A model generated the notes under the pieces. It worked only from the letters and a program-made list of their open reading frames with translations. It searched no databases and was not told the origin of the DNA. A DNA stretch of 35,484 nucleotides. Source: Bacteroidota bacterium. Its GTDB lineage: Bacteria > Bacteroidota > Bacteroidia > Chitinophagales > Saprospiraceae. Positions 8,399 to 17,501 of the stretch are shown here, in pieces (position 1 is the stretch's first letter; each line of letters opens with the position of its first letter). The stretch is from positions 1-35,484 of the forward strand of contig JAKQJD010000258.1 of assembly GCA_029561355.1 (NCBI GenBank). Reading direction: 5' to 3'. The position numbers were made by a program, and so were the translations under genes.

Positions 8399-8451
8399 AA
8401 TAGTGAAATTTAGAAATGAGGTAGTGTCAGGATGTTTAAAACGGAAGGACT

Positions 8452-10062
8452 TTAATAGGCATTCAGGCGAGGCGGGTGCAGGATAAAAATGGTTTTCCCT
8501 TTTTCGTAGGCTTTATACAAGGCGTCTGTCAGAAACCGGGCATAGTCGACTATGTATTCGGAACCTGCCGGATCGACATTTTTAACAGGCGTCTTGTAAT
8601 CCTCGTACTTGAAATTGAAACCTCTGGGGCCGACGTTCAACGGGTCGGAAATATTTAGGTACACCGTAGAGGATGGTTCATGAAAACCACCGCCTTTGAT
8701 TACGAGCCCGTACGAATCGAGGGCAGAATTGCCTGCCGAGAGCATTATCAGGGGGACGTCCAGTTTTTTAAAGAAGGCGTCGGGTGTAAAGGTCATCTCG
8801 ACCCTTTCCACTTCAAACCCGAGGATGTAAGCATACCTGGATATTATCTCCGGCATACCGGGTACGAGCGGAGTAGGCAGTTTTTTTTGTTTGACGGACA
8901 ACTCCTCCACGACGTGGAGGACGTATTCAGTCGGATAACTTTTTTCATTCTTTTGGGAAAGCAACCAGCGGTACACCATCAGAAATGAAGCCTCCCAGGA
9001 AGGCAGGCGAGATTCGGGTTCCAGCGTAATATCGTGGCTGCGTTCTGTTACGTTTGCGGGCAACAAAGCAGGAGAAGTGATAAGAGATGCCCTTCTGCCA
9101 CCCGGCGCGAGGTTGGCCAGCATACGGGCCACTTGCCCTCGGGTGAACATATGCAAACATGGATCGTTGGAATAATCCATGTAGTTGACGTACATTTCAT
9201 TGTTGGGTGTCTGGATCGATTTATATGCAGATCCCTTTCTACAAGGGTTGCATCCGTAATTGGCGCCTGTTGCCGGGGGCGTGTCGTCTACAAAGTCGCT
9301 GCCGCCATTATCACCCCAAATATGCCGCAAACCCAGGAAATGGCCGATTTCATGTACGAGGGTTTTCCCCTGGTTGTATTCCGGCAACGACCTGGCGCCC
9401 AAGGCGAAAACGGCATAGTCGATATTGATACCGTGTGCTACGGACTTCAAAGGATTTTCCGGAAAAGTGGCTACTCCCAGAGCACCGGCTTTCATATCGA
9501 CCACCCAGATGTTCAGGTACTTCGACTCGTCCCAGGGGTCCACTCCGCCCGTAGATTGCTGCCGGGCGTCGTCTTTGTCGAAGTCGGGATATTTCGCAGG
9601 GTCGACCTCGTGGCGGGTGATCCCGACTTTTTCACCGTTAGGTCCTCTTCGGGCAAGCCTGAATTCGATATAGGCATCGGAAGTGTCCTGGGCAAACCGT
9701 GCCGGAACGTTCTTCCGGATTTCGTTCTTTTTTCTGAAATAGAGATTCAGGTTATCGATAGCCTGTTCCACTTCTTTGTCTGTAAATAATTCGGTAGCGT
9801 TTTTGTAAATGATATGTACGACTACAGGAATCGTGACGGGGCTTTGGTGCAGATCCGGATTTTCCAGGGATTCGAGCAGTCGCATGAAACGTGCGGATTC
9901 CCGAATGATTTGCTCCAGATACAGATTTACGCCCGGCACGTCTTCAGGGTGTTGAAGCATGTATTGATCGAATTCGATTTGTGCGGAGCATTTTTCCGGT
10001 TGAGCAGCCGCCGAAAACCCCAGCAAGGCCAGAGCGATGCAGCAAAGGAAGATTTTTTTCAT
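8452..10062 (-). CDS. M43-type zinc metalloprotease with degenerate papain-like C-terminal domain
   Basis: 536 residues with a signal peptide (MKKIFLCCIALALLGFSAAAQ). The zinc site HEIGHFLGLRH (237-247) and the Met-turn NYMDY (293-297) are those of MEROPS family M43 (pappalysin/cytophagalysin), with Cys residues at about 271, 274 and 302 as in that family. Residues about 350-490 have the order of a papain-like AvrRpt2/C39-type fold: SWEASFLMVYRWL (355-367) where such proteases have CWAAS, then DVPLIM and YGLVIKGGG, then NISDPLNVG. The catalytic Cys position is Ser, and no His stands in the expected place, so that domain is probably a binding module. It lies 3 bp downstream of B and 53 bp upstream of A, embedded in the paralogue operon. 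It may process or be regulated by those proteins (inference). Confidence 0.88.
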   Translation of the reverse strand: MKKIFLCCIALALLGFSAAAQPEKCSAQIEFDQYMLQHPEDVPGVNLYLEQIIRESARFMRLLESLENPDLHQSPVTIPVVVHIIYKNATELFTDKEVEQAIDNLNLYFRKKNEIRKNVPARFAQDTSDAYIEFRLARRGPNGEKVGITRHEVDPAKYPDFDKDDARQQSTGGVDPWDESKYLNIWVVDMKAGALGVATFPENPLKSVAHGINIDYAVFALGARSLPEYNQGKTLVHEIGHFLGLRHIWGDNGGSDFVDDTPPATGANYGCNPCRKGSAYKSIQTPNNEMYVNYMDYSNDPCLHMFTRGQVARMLANLAPGGRRASLITSPALLPANVTERSHDITLEPESRLPSWEASFLMVYRWLLSQKNEKSYPTEYVLHVVEELSVKQKKLPTPLVPGMPEIISRYAYILGFEVERVEMTFTPDAFFKKLDVPLIMLSAGNSALDSYGLVIKGGGFHEPSSTVYLNISDPLNVGPRGFNFKYEDYKTPVKNVDPAGSEYIVDYARFLTDALYKAYEKGKTIFILHPPRLNAY

Positions 10063-10065
10063 GGC

Positions 10066-11976
10066 TCACAGTTTTTGAAGGTAAATGTTGCTGTAGGACG
10101 TAGCAATTCTCGACGAGCGCACGGGGTCTTTTCCCTTGAAAAACCAGGTGACCTCGTAAGAAAAATCATTGCTGTTTTTGGGGAGAATAATTTCCGCACT
10201 CTTCGCCAGGATATTGTCGGACGTTTTAAACTGCAGGGTGCGCACCTCTTCCGTTCCGTTGGGATTGAAGTAGATTTTTACTTCGGCAGAGCGGATGGTT
10301 TCTGCCGCCAGAAAATCGGGATCCAGTTCTACCTGTATTTCCCGTTTCAGCAGGGGCGGCAAAAGAGAAATGACGGCGTTGGCTGATTTTTGCCAATCAT
10401 TTTCTATTGAAATACCGCCCGTAAAAACCCACTTGGTTTTGAATTCGTAGTCGAGCCATTTCACCCGGTTGTTGTCGCCCTTCCAGCCGTACTGAAATGA
10501 AAAATTGTTGCCCTGTGTGCTGAAAAGTGTTTTATCGATCACCTTGCTCGACAATGTGCTTTCCCCGTTTTCGTGCATTTTCCGGAATACGACCTCTACG
10601 TGGTCCAGGTATTTTTCGAAATCACTGCTGTTAAAATCTACCAACCGGATCTGAATATTCCGCTCCTTGTCCAGCGGGTCATCTAGGTTCACCATTTTGA
10701 AGCAGGAGGTGCAGGATTTTAAATCGCCGATGTTTTCGGCAAAAGGGAAACTGCGTACTTCTTCGACGTATTTATTCAAGTCGACCGAGTATCTGCCGCT
10801 GCGATGTACTTTTTTGGCAACGTACAAGATTGCGATCGCCAGTTGCGGCACTTCCTTGCGCGGGCCCTGTTTGGAGCGTATGCTGTTGGGATTGTACGCA
10901 CCTGCAAAAGGATTATCCCGGATTCCTCTTTCCTGGAAAATTTTGTCGAGAGCAGCCTTGCTGTCATCTTTGGCGCGTTTGTAAGCCAGTTCTTCTTCCG
11001 CATGCTCCGCTTCTTCAAGGCCGATGTTTTCCTTTCGTGCATCGTCTCTGGCAGTCGTAAGCATTTGAGTGGCGCGATCGAGCACTCCTTGCTGCTGCGC
11101 GGGCAGCAACTGGGAAAAGTCGGTACCGTTCTGGCCGCCCACCTGTTCAAAAATCAGTTTGGACAACTGGTTATAGGCAATTTCCTTGAGTTTGTCCAGG
11201 TCCTCGTCGTCGCCTATTTGCGTCAGCCGGATATCGCCTCTGTTATTCAGGTCTTCGAATGCGGATCGAATCTGTGTGGAAAACACCGGCGTTACGGCTG
11301 CCGCTTCCACTGTTTCATTCCGGTAAATCTGATCGAAATCGGCTTCGATGGTAACTTTTCGGGGCGACAAAAATCCTTTGACGTCCATTTCAAATTGAAA
11401 ACTAAGATCCGGTGCAGCCGTTTGAAAAGTTGCCCACAGGATCTCGGCGCACGCTTTGGTAAGAAGTACCGAAACGGCCGCTTTCCCGCCTTCCAGAATT
11501 GGCGCATTCCCTATTCCCACAACTTTTTTGGTTAATTCGCCATCGGAGCCGATTACAGAAGAGACAATGGCAATTTTACCGCTCTTGAAAACGAGCGGAC
11601 CTTTGATAACGGCTCCGGGAACGATCTTCTGCAATTCCTGCCGCGCATTTTGCAGGTCCTCCTCGGCCACCTGAAGCGCAACGAGTGCGTGCAAAATCCC
11701 GCCTGCATCGGAAGCGGTGGAAATACCGCCGGATGCAGGTTCCCTGGCTGTGCCTGAATTACGTACATACCGGATAAAAGAGAATTGAGGCTGCCCGGAA
11801 GCGGAAACGCCGAGCCGGATTTGATCGGGGAAATAATAGAAATTGGCTGGATTGGACAATTCAGGAAAAAGTGTGACAACGCCTGCTTTAACGGAACGGT
11901 CCAGTACGATTTGCTGTGCATTTATATGCGCCCGTTGAAGCAGCAAAACGGCAATAGTGACAAGCAGATGTTTCAT
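10066..11976 (-). CDS. Exported paralogue-family protein B
   Basis: 636 residues. The signal peptide ends near INAQQ (21). The N-terminal domain has FYYFPDQIRLG (46-56), FSFIRYV (65-71), GGILHALVAL (92-101), NAPILEGGKAAVSVLL (157-172) and DLSFQFEMDVKGF..VTIEADFDQIY (190-218). A charged, probably helical segment (about 303-350) replaces the low-complexity linker of gene A. A CTSC pair (422-425) precedes FKMVNLDDP, followed by two beta-rich domains with FRKMHENGEST, WVFTGG and FSYEVTWFFKGK. It is the closest paralogue of A; the two flank the metalloprotease, suggesting a local duplication around it. There is a 6-bp gap from gene C. The function is unknown. Confidence 0.88.
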   Translation of the reverse strand: MKHLLVTIAVLLLQRAHINAQQIVLDRSVKAGVVTLFPELSNPANFYYFPDQIRLGVSASGQPQFSFIRYVRNSGTAREPASGGISTASDAGGILHALVALQVAEEDLQNARQELQKIVPGAVIKGPLVFKSGKIAIVSSVIGSDGELTKKVVGIGNAPILEGGKAAVSVLLTKACAEILWATFQTAAPDLSFQFEMDVKGFLSPRKVTIEADFDQIYRNETVEAAAVTPVFSTQIRSAFEDLNNRGDIRLTQIGDDEDLDKLKEIAYNQLSKLIFEQVGGQNGTDFSQLLPAQQQGVLDRATQMLTTARDDARKENIGLEEAEHAEEELAYKRAKDDSKAALDKIFQERGIRDNPFAGAYNPNSIRSKQGPRKEVPQLAIAILYVAKKVHRSGRYSVDLNKYVEEVRSFPFAENIGDLKSCTSCFKMVNLDDPLDKERNIQIRLVDFNSSDFEKYLDHVEVVFRKMHENGESTLSSKVIDKTLFSTQGNNFSFQYGWKGDNNRVKWLDYEFKTKWVFTGGISIENDWQKSANAVISLLPPLLKREIQVELDPDFLAAETIRSAEVKIYFNPNGTEEVRTLQFKTSDNILAKSAEIILPKNSNDFSYEVTWFFKGKDPVRSSRIATSYSNIYLQKL

Positions 11977-11982
11977 GGTTAT

Positions 11983-14067
11983 TTATTGTTTGTCGATGAA
12001 CATCTTGAGGGTTTCCTTGAAATTGTCGAGAATACGATCCTGCGGACGCACTTCACCGTTCGGTCCGGATTCGATCATGATCTCTGCGGCTTTTTCCAGT
12101 TTTTCGATAAATTCCCGGTCTTCATTTTTCAGTGGGTCGGGAAGTATGGCAAATACGTAGTCGTCATTGATCCGGGCGTCCCAGTCGAGCGCCAGTTTAC
12201 CTTTCGTTTTGTGGTTCAGTACCAGCCGGTATGCATACCCGGTCTGATCACGGTCGGTGAAAATGCGTTTTGAAACCAGGGGCTGGTTTTTGGAGATGGT
12301 AAGGGGAATATTGGTTTCCACCTCCTGTCCGTATTTTTTATAGCGCAATTGCAGGGTAGCCCGGGTAATGTTCAGGCTCTTCAGTTCGTCGATATCGGCC
12401 TCGAATTCGATGGTGCGGGGCTTAATGGGCGGAGCCAGCGTGACGGACTGCCAGTCACCTTTTTGCCAGAGCGGATCAACAGGATACAACACGCCGCCAC
12501 GCAAACTCCACTGCGCTTTGTATTCGTAGTAATCTGCATTTTTATCGCCTTCCCGCGAGTAAGTGAGCGTTGCCAGGCGTCCTTTACTGGCCAGGATTTC
12601 GGGACTGATGGTCGTATGGTCCTCAAAATTTCGGCCTGTGCTGCGTTTTTTCCGCACATTAACCGTGACGTAATTGATTTCTTCCTTGAAGATGTCCATC
12701 GCTTCGAGGTCGAGGATAAAATTGATGTCGCGGTGTTCGAAAAACGGGTCGTTCAGGTTGATGGATAATACGCAATTCGGATTATCCTTCACCTGATCGT
12801 AGGTACTGGCAAGGTTGGTCGTCATCTGATAACGCCGGCGTATGGGCAGGGAAATTTTTTCGAGCAGCATCGTTTTTTTGAGACTGCGATTAGAAGTGAG
12901 TTTTGTACAGGACTTGAACTTGTATCCTCCCTGGGCAGAATTTTTGATCGATTCGTCTGCCGGTTTGATGGCAAAATCGTCCTTGGACACTTCCGCGAAT
13001 TCCGGGTAGGCCGGCTCTGCAAAAGCACTCAGGAAAAAGTTGAAAAAAGCCTCCCTGATATTCTTGAGCCGCTCGTCATCGGCGATATTTTCCTCCCACT
13101 CGAGTTTGATCATTTCCCGGCTGCTGAACTCGTCGTACACCTTGCGCATCAGTTCTTCGCTGATGCCGTATTCCCAGGGATTACCGGTATCGCCGGCGCC
13201 ACTTGTATTGCCGGCGGCAAAATCGATAGCCTGCATACCAAGAAGTACGTTGGTAAGGCCGTCGCCTACACCGCATTCGTCGCGGAGTTTCTTTTTGTTT
13301 TTTTCATAGAAATCCATAGCACTCTGAAAAAGTTGGGGCTCCTGGTCCAGTTCCTTTTTCAGCATGTCATACGCGATCCCGTCTCCTTGCGTGTGGGTTA
13401 TATCCAGATTATAAGTCAGCCGCCCCCTGGCTGCATTTACCATCACTACATACTCATAATCGAGTACGATAGAAACATCGCTGATGGAGCGCGATTTTTT
13501 AAACGTGGCATCCAGCAGTTGGGCGCCAATGGCATCCACGTGTGCGGCAACGGCTGCCTTGTTGCCCGGCATGGGCGGCGCCATACCCGAGGTGACCATG
13601 GAAGAGGTGAGTTTTTTATCGGAGAGCACGGAGGAGACGATGCGGAAGGACTCACCGGCAGGCGTGTTGAGTTCGACCGGTCCGGCCAGTACCGCTTTCC
13701 TTCCTGCTTTCCGGGTCAGCAGCAGTTGGAGTTCTTTCATCTGTTCGGGCGTAAGGCCCCATTCGAGCAGGAAATGGAGCAATGCGCCTTGCGAACCACC
13801 TTGTTCCACTCGTTTTTCCGTGGTAAAATTGACGAAAAGGAACTCCGGAACGCCATCTTCTTTTTGGGAAAGCCGGATGGATTGTGCAGGCGGCAGATAG
13901 TAGTAATTGTCATTGTCGGCGCCTTTAAAAAGGACGATGTCCATGCCGTTGTCAAGTACAAGTTCCAGTTTGTTTTCGGACGACAATCGTTGCGCGAAGG
14001 TGCTGCTGCTGCATAACAGTATCCCGGCACACAGCAGGTGGCGCCATAAAGAATGTACTGATTTCAT
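11983..14067 (-). CDS. Exported paralogue-family protein C
   Basis: 694 residues, the longest member. The signal peptide ends near TFAQ (26). This is the second subtype of the family: it opens with LELVLDNGMDIVLF (34-47), then NYYYLPP (54-60), PEFLFVNFTTE (74-84) and GSQGALLHFLLEWGLTPEQ (91-109). The middle is alpha-rich. The C-terminal half has INLNDPFFEHRDI, YEYKAQWSLRGG and KPRTIEFEADIDELK, then a second beta domain ending YAYRLVLNHKTKGKLALDW. It is nearly collinear with D, 45 bp upstream, so the two are probable tandem duplicates. The short helical tail after the second beta domain is shared with D and absent from A and B. The function is unknown. Confidence 0.88.
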   Translation of the reverse strand: MKSVHSLWRHLLCAGILLCSSSTFAQRLSSENKLELVLDNGMDIVLFKGADNDNYYYLPPAQSIRLSQKEDGVPEFLFVNFTTEKRVEQGGSQGALLHFLLEWGLTPEQMKELQLLLTRKAGRKAVLAGPVELNTPAGESFRIVSSVLSDKKLTSSMVTSGMAPPMPGNKAAVAAHVDAIGAQLLDATFKKSRSISDVSIVLDYEYVVMVNAARGRLTYNLDITHTQGDGIAYDMLKKELDQEPQLFQSAMDFYEKNKKKLRDECGVGDGLTNVLLGMQAIDFAAGNTSGAGDTGNPWEYGISEELMRKVYDEFSSREMIKLEWEENIADDERLKNIREAFFNFFLSAFAEPAYPEFAEVSKDDFAIKPADESIKNSAQGGYKFKSCTKLTSNRSLKKTMLLEKISLPIRRRYQMTTNLASTYDQVKDNPNCVLSINLNDPFFEHRDINFILDLEAMDIFKEEINYVTVNVRKKRSTGRNFEDHTTISPEILASKGRLATLTYSREGDKNADYYEYKAQWSLRGGVLYPVDPLWQKGDWQSVTLAPPIKPRTIEFEADIDELKSLNITRATLQLRYKKYGQEVETNIPLTISKNQPLVSKRIFTDRDQTGYAYRLVLNHKTKGKLALDWDARINDDYVFAILPDPLKNEDREFIEKLEKAAEIMIESGPNGEVRPQDRILDNFKETLKMFIDKQ

Positions 14068-14112
14068 GTGATATGTTTTGAATGATTTGGAAAAGGCGGA
14101 AGAAGTGATGCC

Positions 14113-16095
14113 TCAATTGGTTTTTATCAGGTCCTCAAATTTGTCGAGTATCGAACCGGCTTTAATTTCCTTCCCATCGGGGGGTGAAATGATGTCTTTG
14201 CCCAGTTCGATCATTTTATCGAGGGCTTGTTTGTTATTGTTCCGGATTTCGTCGGGAATGACGGCAAACATGTAATTGGTGTTCAGTTTTGCCTCCCATT
14301 CCGTAGCCAGCGGGCCTTTCGTTTTATGGTAAAAAACGAAGCGGTAAGCATACCCCCGGGTATTGCGATCCATGTATATGTTTTTATCCATGAAGCCGAT
14401 ACCTGCGGTAGTATTCAGGTTGAAACTGGACTCCACCTCTCTGCCGAATTTGTAATAGCGTATTTGCAGTGTGACGTTTTTGATGTCGAACGCTTTCAGG
14501 TCTTCCAGATCGGCTTCGAAATGCAGGGGGATTGTGGCTACGGGCGGCGCCAGGGTGACGCCTTCCCAGCGGCCGCGGGTCCATACGGTATCTTTCGGGA
14601 AAACGTTTCCGCCGCGCAGGCTCCATTGCACTTTGTATTCGAACGCATCGGGATCGTCGCTCTGGGCTTTGGAATAACCGACGACGGCGCGGTTTCCCTG
14701 TTTCGCAAAGAAATTCCGGTCGAACGTGACCTGGGCGGAAAAATCCCGGGCCTCTTTTTGGTTCCTTCGTTTGCGGATGTCGACTGTAACGAAGTTAAGT
14801 TCTTTGCCAAACATTTCTTCGGCTTCCATATCGAGTATGAGGTAAATGTCGCGGTGTTCGAAAAAAGGGTCGTTGAGGTTTACGGTGTTGACACATTTCA
14901 CGTTATTCTTTGCCGCATCGTACCAGCCGGCCAGGTTGCCGGTCAGTGTAAATTCCTGGGTAATGGGCAGTCGGACTTTCAGGTAGTAGGTTTCCGAACG
15001 GCGGGATATCTTCTGCGCCAGTTTTTGCTTGTCAACCTTGTACGTGTCGAAGGCGTAATCATACTCTTTTGCCGCATTTTTAGGCTCATCATCGCTGTCA
15101 GGTTTGCGAAATTCTTTTTCGGTAACGGACTGTAGGAAATACTCCATGAATGCGTGCACCATTTCAGTGGCTACCTGGCTTTCGGGCTGCAGGTTTTCTA
15201 GTTGCACATCCACCACCTTGGACTCTTTCATAAAGGTGAAAAGGGAATCCTTTTCCGTATCGGTTACGAAATTACGTTCGTCTTCCTTGGAAAAAATCCC
15301 GAGCGGATCCCAGAAATTCGAAGGTGCCTCGGTATAGTGACTGCGGTTTGCTTCCCTTGTATAATGTTGAGATAAAGAATCCATACGTTCCCAGTTGACC
15401 GTAATACGCCCTTCCACGGCGGGCATCAGCAGGTCGTATTTAAAACGCAGAGACAGGGAGGCATCGGCTATCGACCTGTTTTTGTCGAGTGTGGATGCCA
15501 TGAGCTGGGCGGCATTTTTTTCGAGCAGGGCCGCCACCGCAACTTTTCCGCCGGGGAGTACCGGAGCCCTGCCCGAAGTGACCAGGGTGGGTGTGAATTT
15601 TTTGTCGGAAAGAATAGCGGAAATGACCTGAAAAGAGTTCTCCGGGTCCGTTTTGACGTTCGCGGCTCCCATGATGACGGGGTTGCGCACGGCCCGATAT
15701 TTCGGGTTTAGCGCAGATAAATCCTGAAGTTTAGCGGCCAGTTTCTGTTGTGCTTCCTTTTCCTGTGCCGGCGTCAGTCCCCATTCCATCAGAAAGTGCA
15801 TCAAAGCGCCCTGCACCCCTCCGGCGTCGACGTTTTCCTCGGAGGTATATTTCATAAAAAGAAATTCGGGCGTTTTGTCGGGTTTGGCGGAAAGCCGCAG
15901 CCCTGCGGGCAGGTAGTAGTATTCTCCGGTGAAGGTGCTGTCGAGTGTACGGGCGGCTCCGTATAGCACCACCTGGGTGCCGTCGTCGAGGCCCAGCGTG
16001 ACGCGGTTCAGAAAATCCAGTACCTGCGCCTGTGCGTCCCGAAACGGGACAATGAAAAGCAGGCAATGGAAAGCGAGTTTGGTGATATTTTTCAT
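14113..16095 (-). CDS. Exported paralogue-family protein D
   Basis: 660 residues from the ATG at 16095; an upstream in-frame TTG at 16104 is less likely. The signal peptide ends near AQAQ (24). Like C it opens with VTLGLDDGTQVVLYG (32-46), EYYYLPAGLRL (58-68), PEFLFMKYTSEE (76-87) and GGVQGALMHFLMEWGLTPAQ (92-111). The C-terminal half carries VNLNDPFFEHRDIYL, YKVQWSLRGGN and FEADLEDLKAFDI, then YAYRFVFYHKTKGPLATEW. C and D share these blocks in the same order with similar spacing. It starts 38 bp after the papain-like gene. It is predicted to be exported; no enzyme motif is visible and no function is assigned. Confidence 0.88.
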   Translation of the reverse strand: MKNITKLAFHCLLFIVPFRDAQAQVLDFLNRVTLGLDDGTQVVLYGAARTLDSTFTGEYYYLPAGLRLSAKPDKTPEFLFMKYTSEENVDAGGVQGALMHFLMEWGLTPAQEKEAQQKLAAKLQDLSALNPKYRAVRNPVIMGAANVKTDPENSFQVISAILSDKKFTPTLVTSGRAPVLPGGKVAVAALLEKNAAQLMASTLDKNRSIADASLSLRFKYDLLMPAVEGRITVNWERMDSLSQHYTREANRSHYTEAPSNFWDPLGIFSKEDERNFVTDTEKDSLFTFMKESKVVDVQLENLQPESQVATEMVHAFMEYFLQSVTEKEFRKPDSDDEPKNAAKEYDYAFDTYKVDKQKLAQKISRRSETYYLKVRLPITQEFTLTGNLAGWYDAAKNNVKCVNTVNLNDPFFEHRDIYLILDMEAEEMFGKELNFVTVDIRKRRNQKEARDFSAQVTFDRNFFAKQGNRAVVGYSKAQSDDPDAFEYKVQWSLRGGNVFPKDTVWTRGRWEGVTLAPPVATIPLHFEADLEDLKAFDIKNVTLQIRYYKFGREVESSFNLNTTAGIGFMDKNIYMDRNTRGYAYRFVFYHKTKGPLATEWEAKLNTNYMFAVIPDEIRNNNKQALDKMIELGKDIISPPDGKEIKAGSILDKFEDLIKTN

Positions 16096-16133
16096 GTTGT
16101 TCAAGATGTATTAGCGGTTATGGGAGATGTTGT

Positions 16134-16829
16134 TTATTGCTTTCGAATCCGGCCCTCCAGAAAAGGCGTCTGGGCGGAGGGGCCCGCGTCTTTGATCACT
16201 TCCGCACCCGGCAGTTCTCGAACGACCTGGTACAGGCGGTTGGGCGTGGTGATCTGGAAATCAGCGATATTTTCTTCGGCCGGCAAGTCCGTATTCAGCA
16301 GGTACTCCAGGCCCGTTTTGACAAAATCGGCACAGTTGAAATACACGGCGTTGAACATGCGATTCCGGGTTATCAGACGGTCCATAAATCGCTCCAGCCG
16401 TCCATCCGATTCCGGTGTCCCGGGAATCCTGATCAGCCCGTCGCATGAATAACCTTTTTCATGCGGAATCCCTTTTGCCAGCAAGGATGTAACGGTGATA
16501 GGCTTTTCGGAGGAAGAAGAAGGCAACTTGAAATATCGCGGCGCTTTATCCACAAAAACACTGTCGAAGGAGTAGGATACCTCCACAGGCCAAAGGTCAT
16601 AATACACGAGTCGACCGGTTTTGACCGTATCATATCGCACCTTTCCGGGACATGCGCGGCAATCGCTCACCAGAATATCATACCGGTCAATCGCAAGCCC
16701 GGCATGCCCGGTTTCCCCACCGCACGTCGTGTAAATCACGAGGTAAACATGCGTGGGTGCTACAGGCGATGCGGCGCCCGTCTGCATAGCGCCGAGTAAG
16801 AATAACGTGGGAACCAAGAGGCGTTTCAT
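16134..16829 (-). CDS. Exported permuted papain-like (NlpC/P60-LRAT-like) protein
   Basis: 231 residues from the ATG at 16829, which overlaps the upstream TGA as ATGA. There is a short signal peptide (MKRLLVPTLFLLGAMQTGAA). A His in ETGHAGLAID (H42) comes before a Cys in YFNCADFVKTGLEYL (C166). The order His then Cys, with a hydrophobic strand around the His and the Cys at a helix start, is that of circularly permuted papain-like proteins such as YiiX and LRAT. These act as amidases, peptidases or acyltransferases. Two further Cys residues at about 57 and 60 could form a disulfide. The assignment is by motif pattern only and the substrate is unknown. It sits between family members G and D. 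Confidence 0.55.
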   Translation of the reverse strand: MKRLLVPTLFLLGAMQTGAASPVAPTHVYLVIYTTCGGETGHAGLAIDRYDILVSDCRACPGKVRYDTVKTGRLVYYDLWPVEVSYSFDSVFVDKAPRYFKLPSSSSEKPITVTSLLAKGIPHEKGYSCDGLIRIPGTPESDGRLERFMDRLITRNRMFNAVYFNCADFVKTGLEYLLNTDLPAEENIADFQITTPNRLYQVVRELPGAEVIKDAGPSAQTPFLEGRIRKQ

Positions 16830-17497
16830 TGTTGCAGCCATTTGGAAAAGTCGCTTTCAATAAAGAAATTGTCTGACAAGTCGCCCCCATACAGGCGGGT
16901 GTTCAATTTGAAATACACTTTGAACCGAATGTTTTTGAAATGGATGGCATCCTTCATCGCATCGTTAAATACCCGGGCATCTTCAGCGTCCAGTCCAAAT
17001 GAAAAGGCCATTTTTGAGCCCGCATTCAGGGCTGTTTTCGGTACATTTTTCATGGAACGCAGCAGAATTTCTCCCAACGGATTTTGTCTGAAAACGATTT
17101 CAACGTCGGGATGCGCCGGATCAGGTTCGAGGAATACGCTACCGCCGATCGTTGCCGCCGTGTCGACATATGTAGCCAGAAACTGTTCCGCTTCTTCCAG
17201 TTGGGCGCCCGTCAGCCCCCATTGTATCAGCAGGTGCAAAATTGCGCCCTGTATGGCGCCTGTGTCGTTGTTTTTATAGGGCATAAACAGGAATTCTTTG
17301 TTCCCGTTCTCCTCCGAAACACGCAGATTGACCGGCAGGTAGAAGTACACAGGCGTGGAACGGGAGATGGACATCTGGCGACACAATACCAGCGAGGTAC
17401 CGTCGGACAATTTTAACTTCAACTGCTCCGGGAAAGGCTGGGCGGACGATGCGAATGCCGCTATCGACCACAGGCAACAGAACATAAAACGGTTCAT
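16826..17497 (-). CDS. Exported paralogue-family protein G, N-terminal domain only
   Basis: 223 residues from the ATG at 17497, 4 bp after the stop of E; upstream in-frame codons would overlap E and lack a signal. The signal peptide ends near SSAQ (20). It has LKLKLSDGTSLVLC (26-39), VYFYLPVNLRV (50-60), KEFLFMPY (67-74) and AIQGAILHLLIQWGLTGAQ (81-99), the N-terminal blocks of subtype C/D. It then has one beta-rich segment (about 160-210) and stops, with none of the paired C-terminal beta domains. The ending is clean (FSKWLQQ then TGA) and coupled by ATGA to the next gene, so it is probably a genuine short form and not a recent truncation. Confidence 0.82.
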   Translation of the reverse strand: MNRFMFCCLWSIAAFASSAQPFPEQLKLKLSDGTSLVLCRQMSISRSTPVYFYLPVNLRVSEENGNKEFLFMPYKNNDTGAIQGAILHLLIQWGLTGAQLEEAEQFLATYVDTAATIGGSVFLEPDPAHPDVEIVFRQNPLGEILLRSMKNVPKTALNAGSKMAFSFGLDAEDARVFNDAMKDAIHFKNIRFKVYFKLNTRLYGGDLSDNFFIESDFSKWLQQ

Positions 17498-17501
17498 GGC
17501 A

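Noticed and set aside
9034..9789. 251-codon open frame on the plus strand
   Set aside because: It is antisense to the M43 metalloprotease, whose zinc site and Met-turn are on the other strand.
14227..15135. 302-codon open frame on the plus strand
   Set aside because: It is antisense to paralogue D; only the minus strand shows the family motifs.
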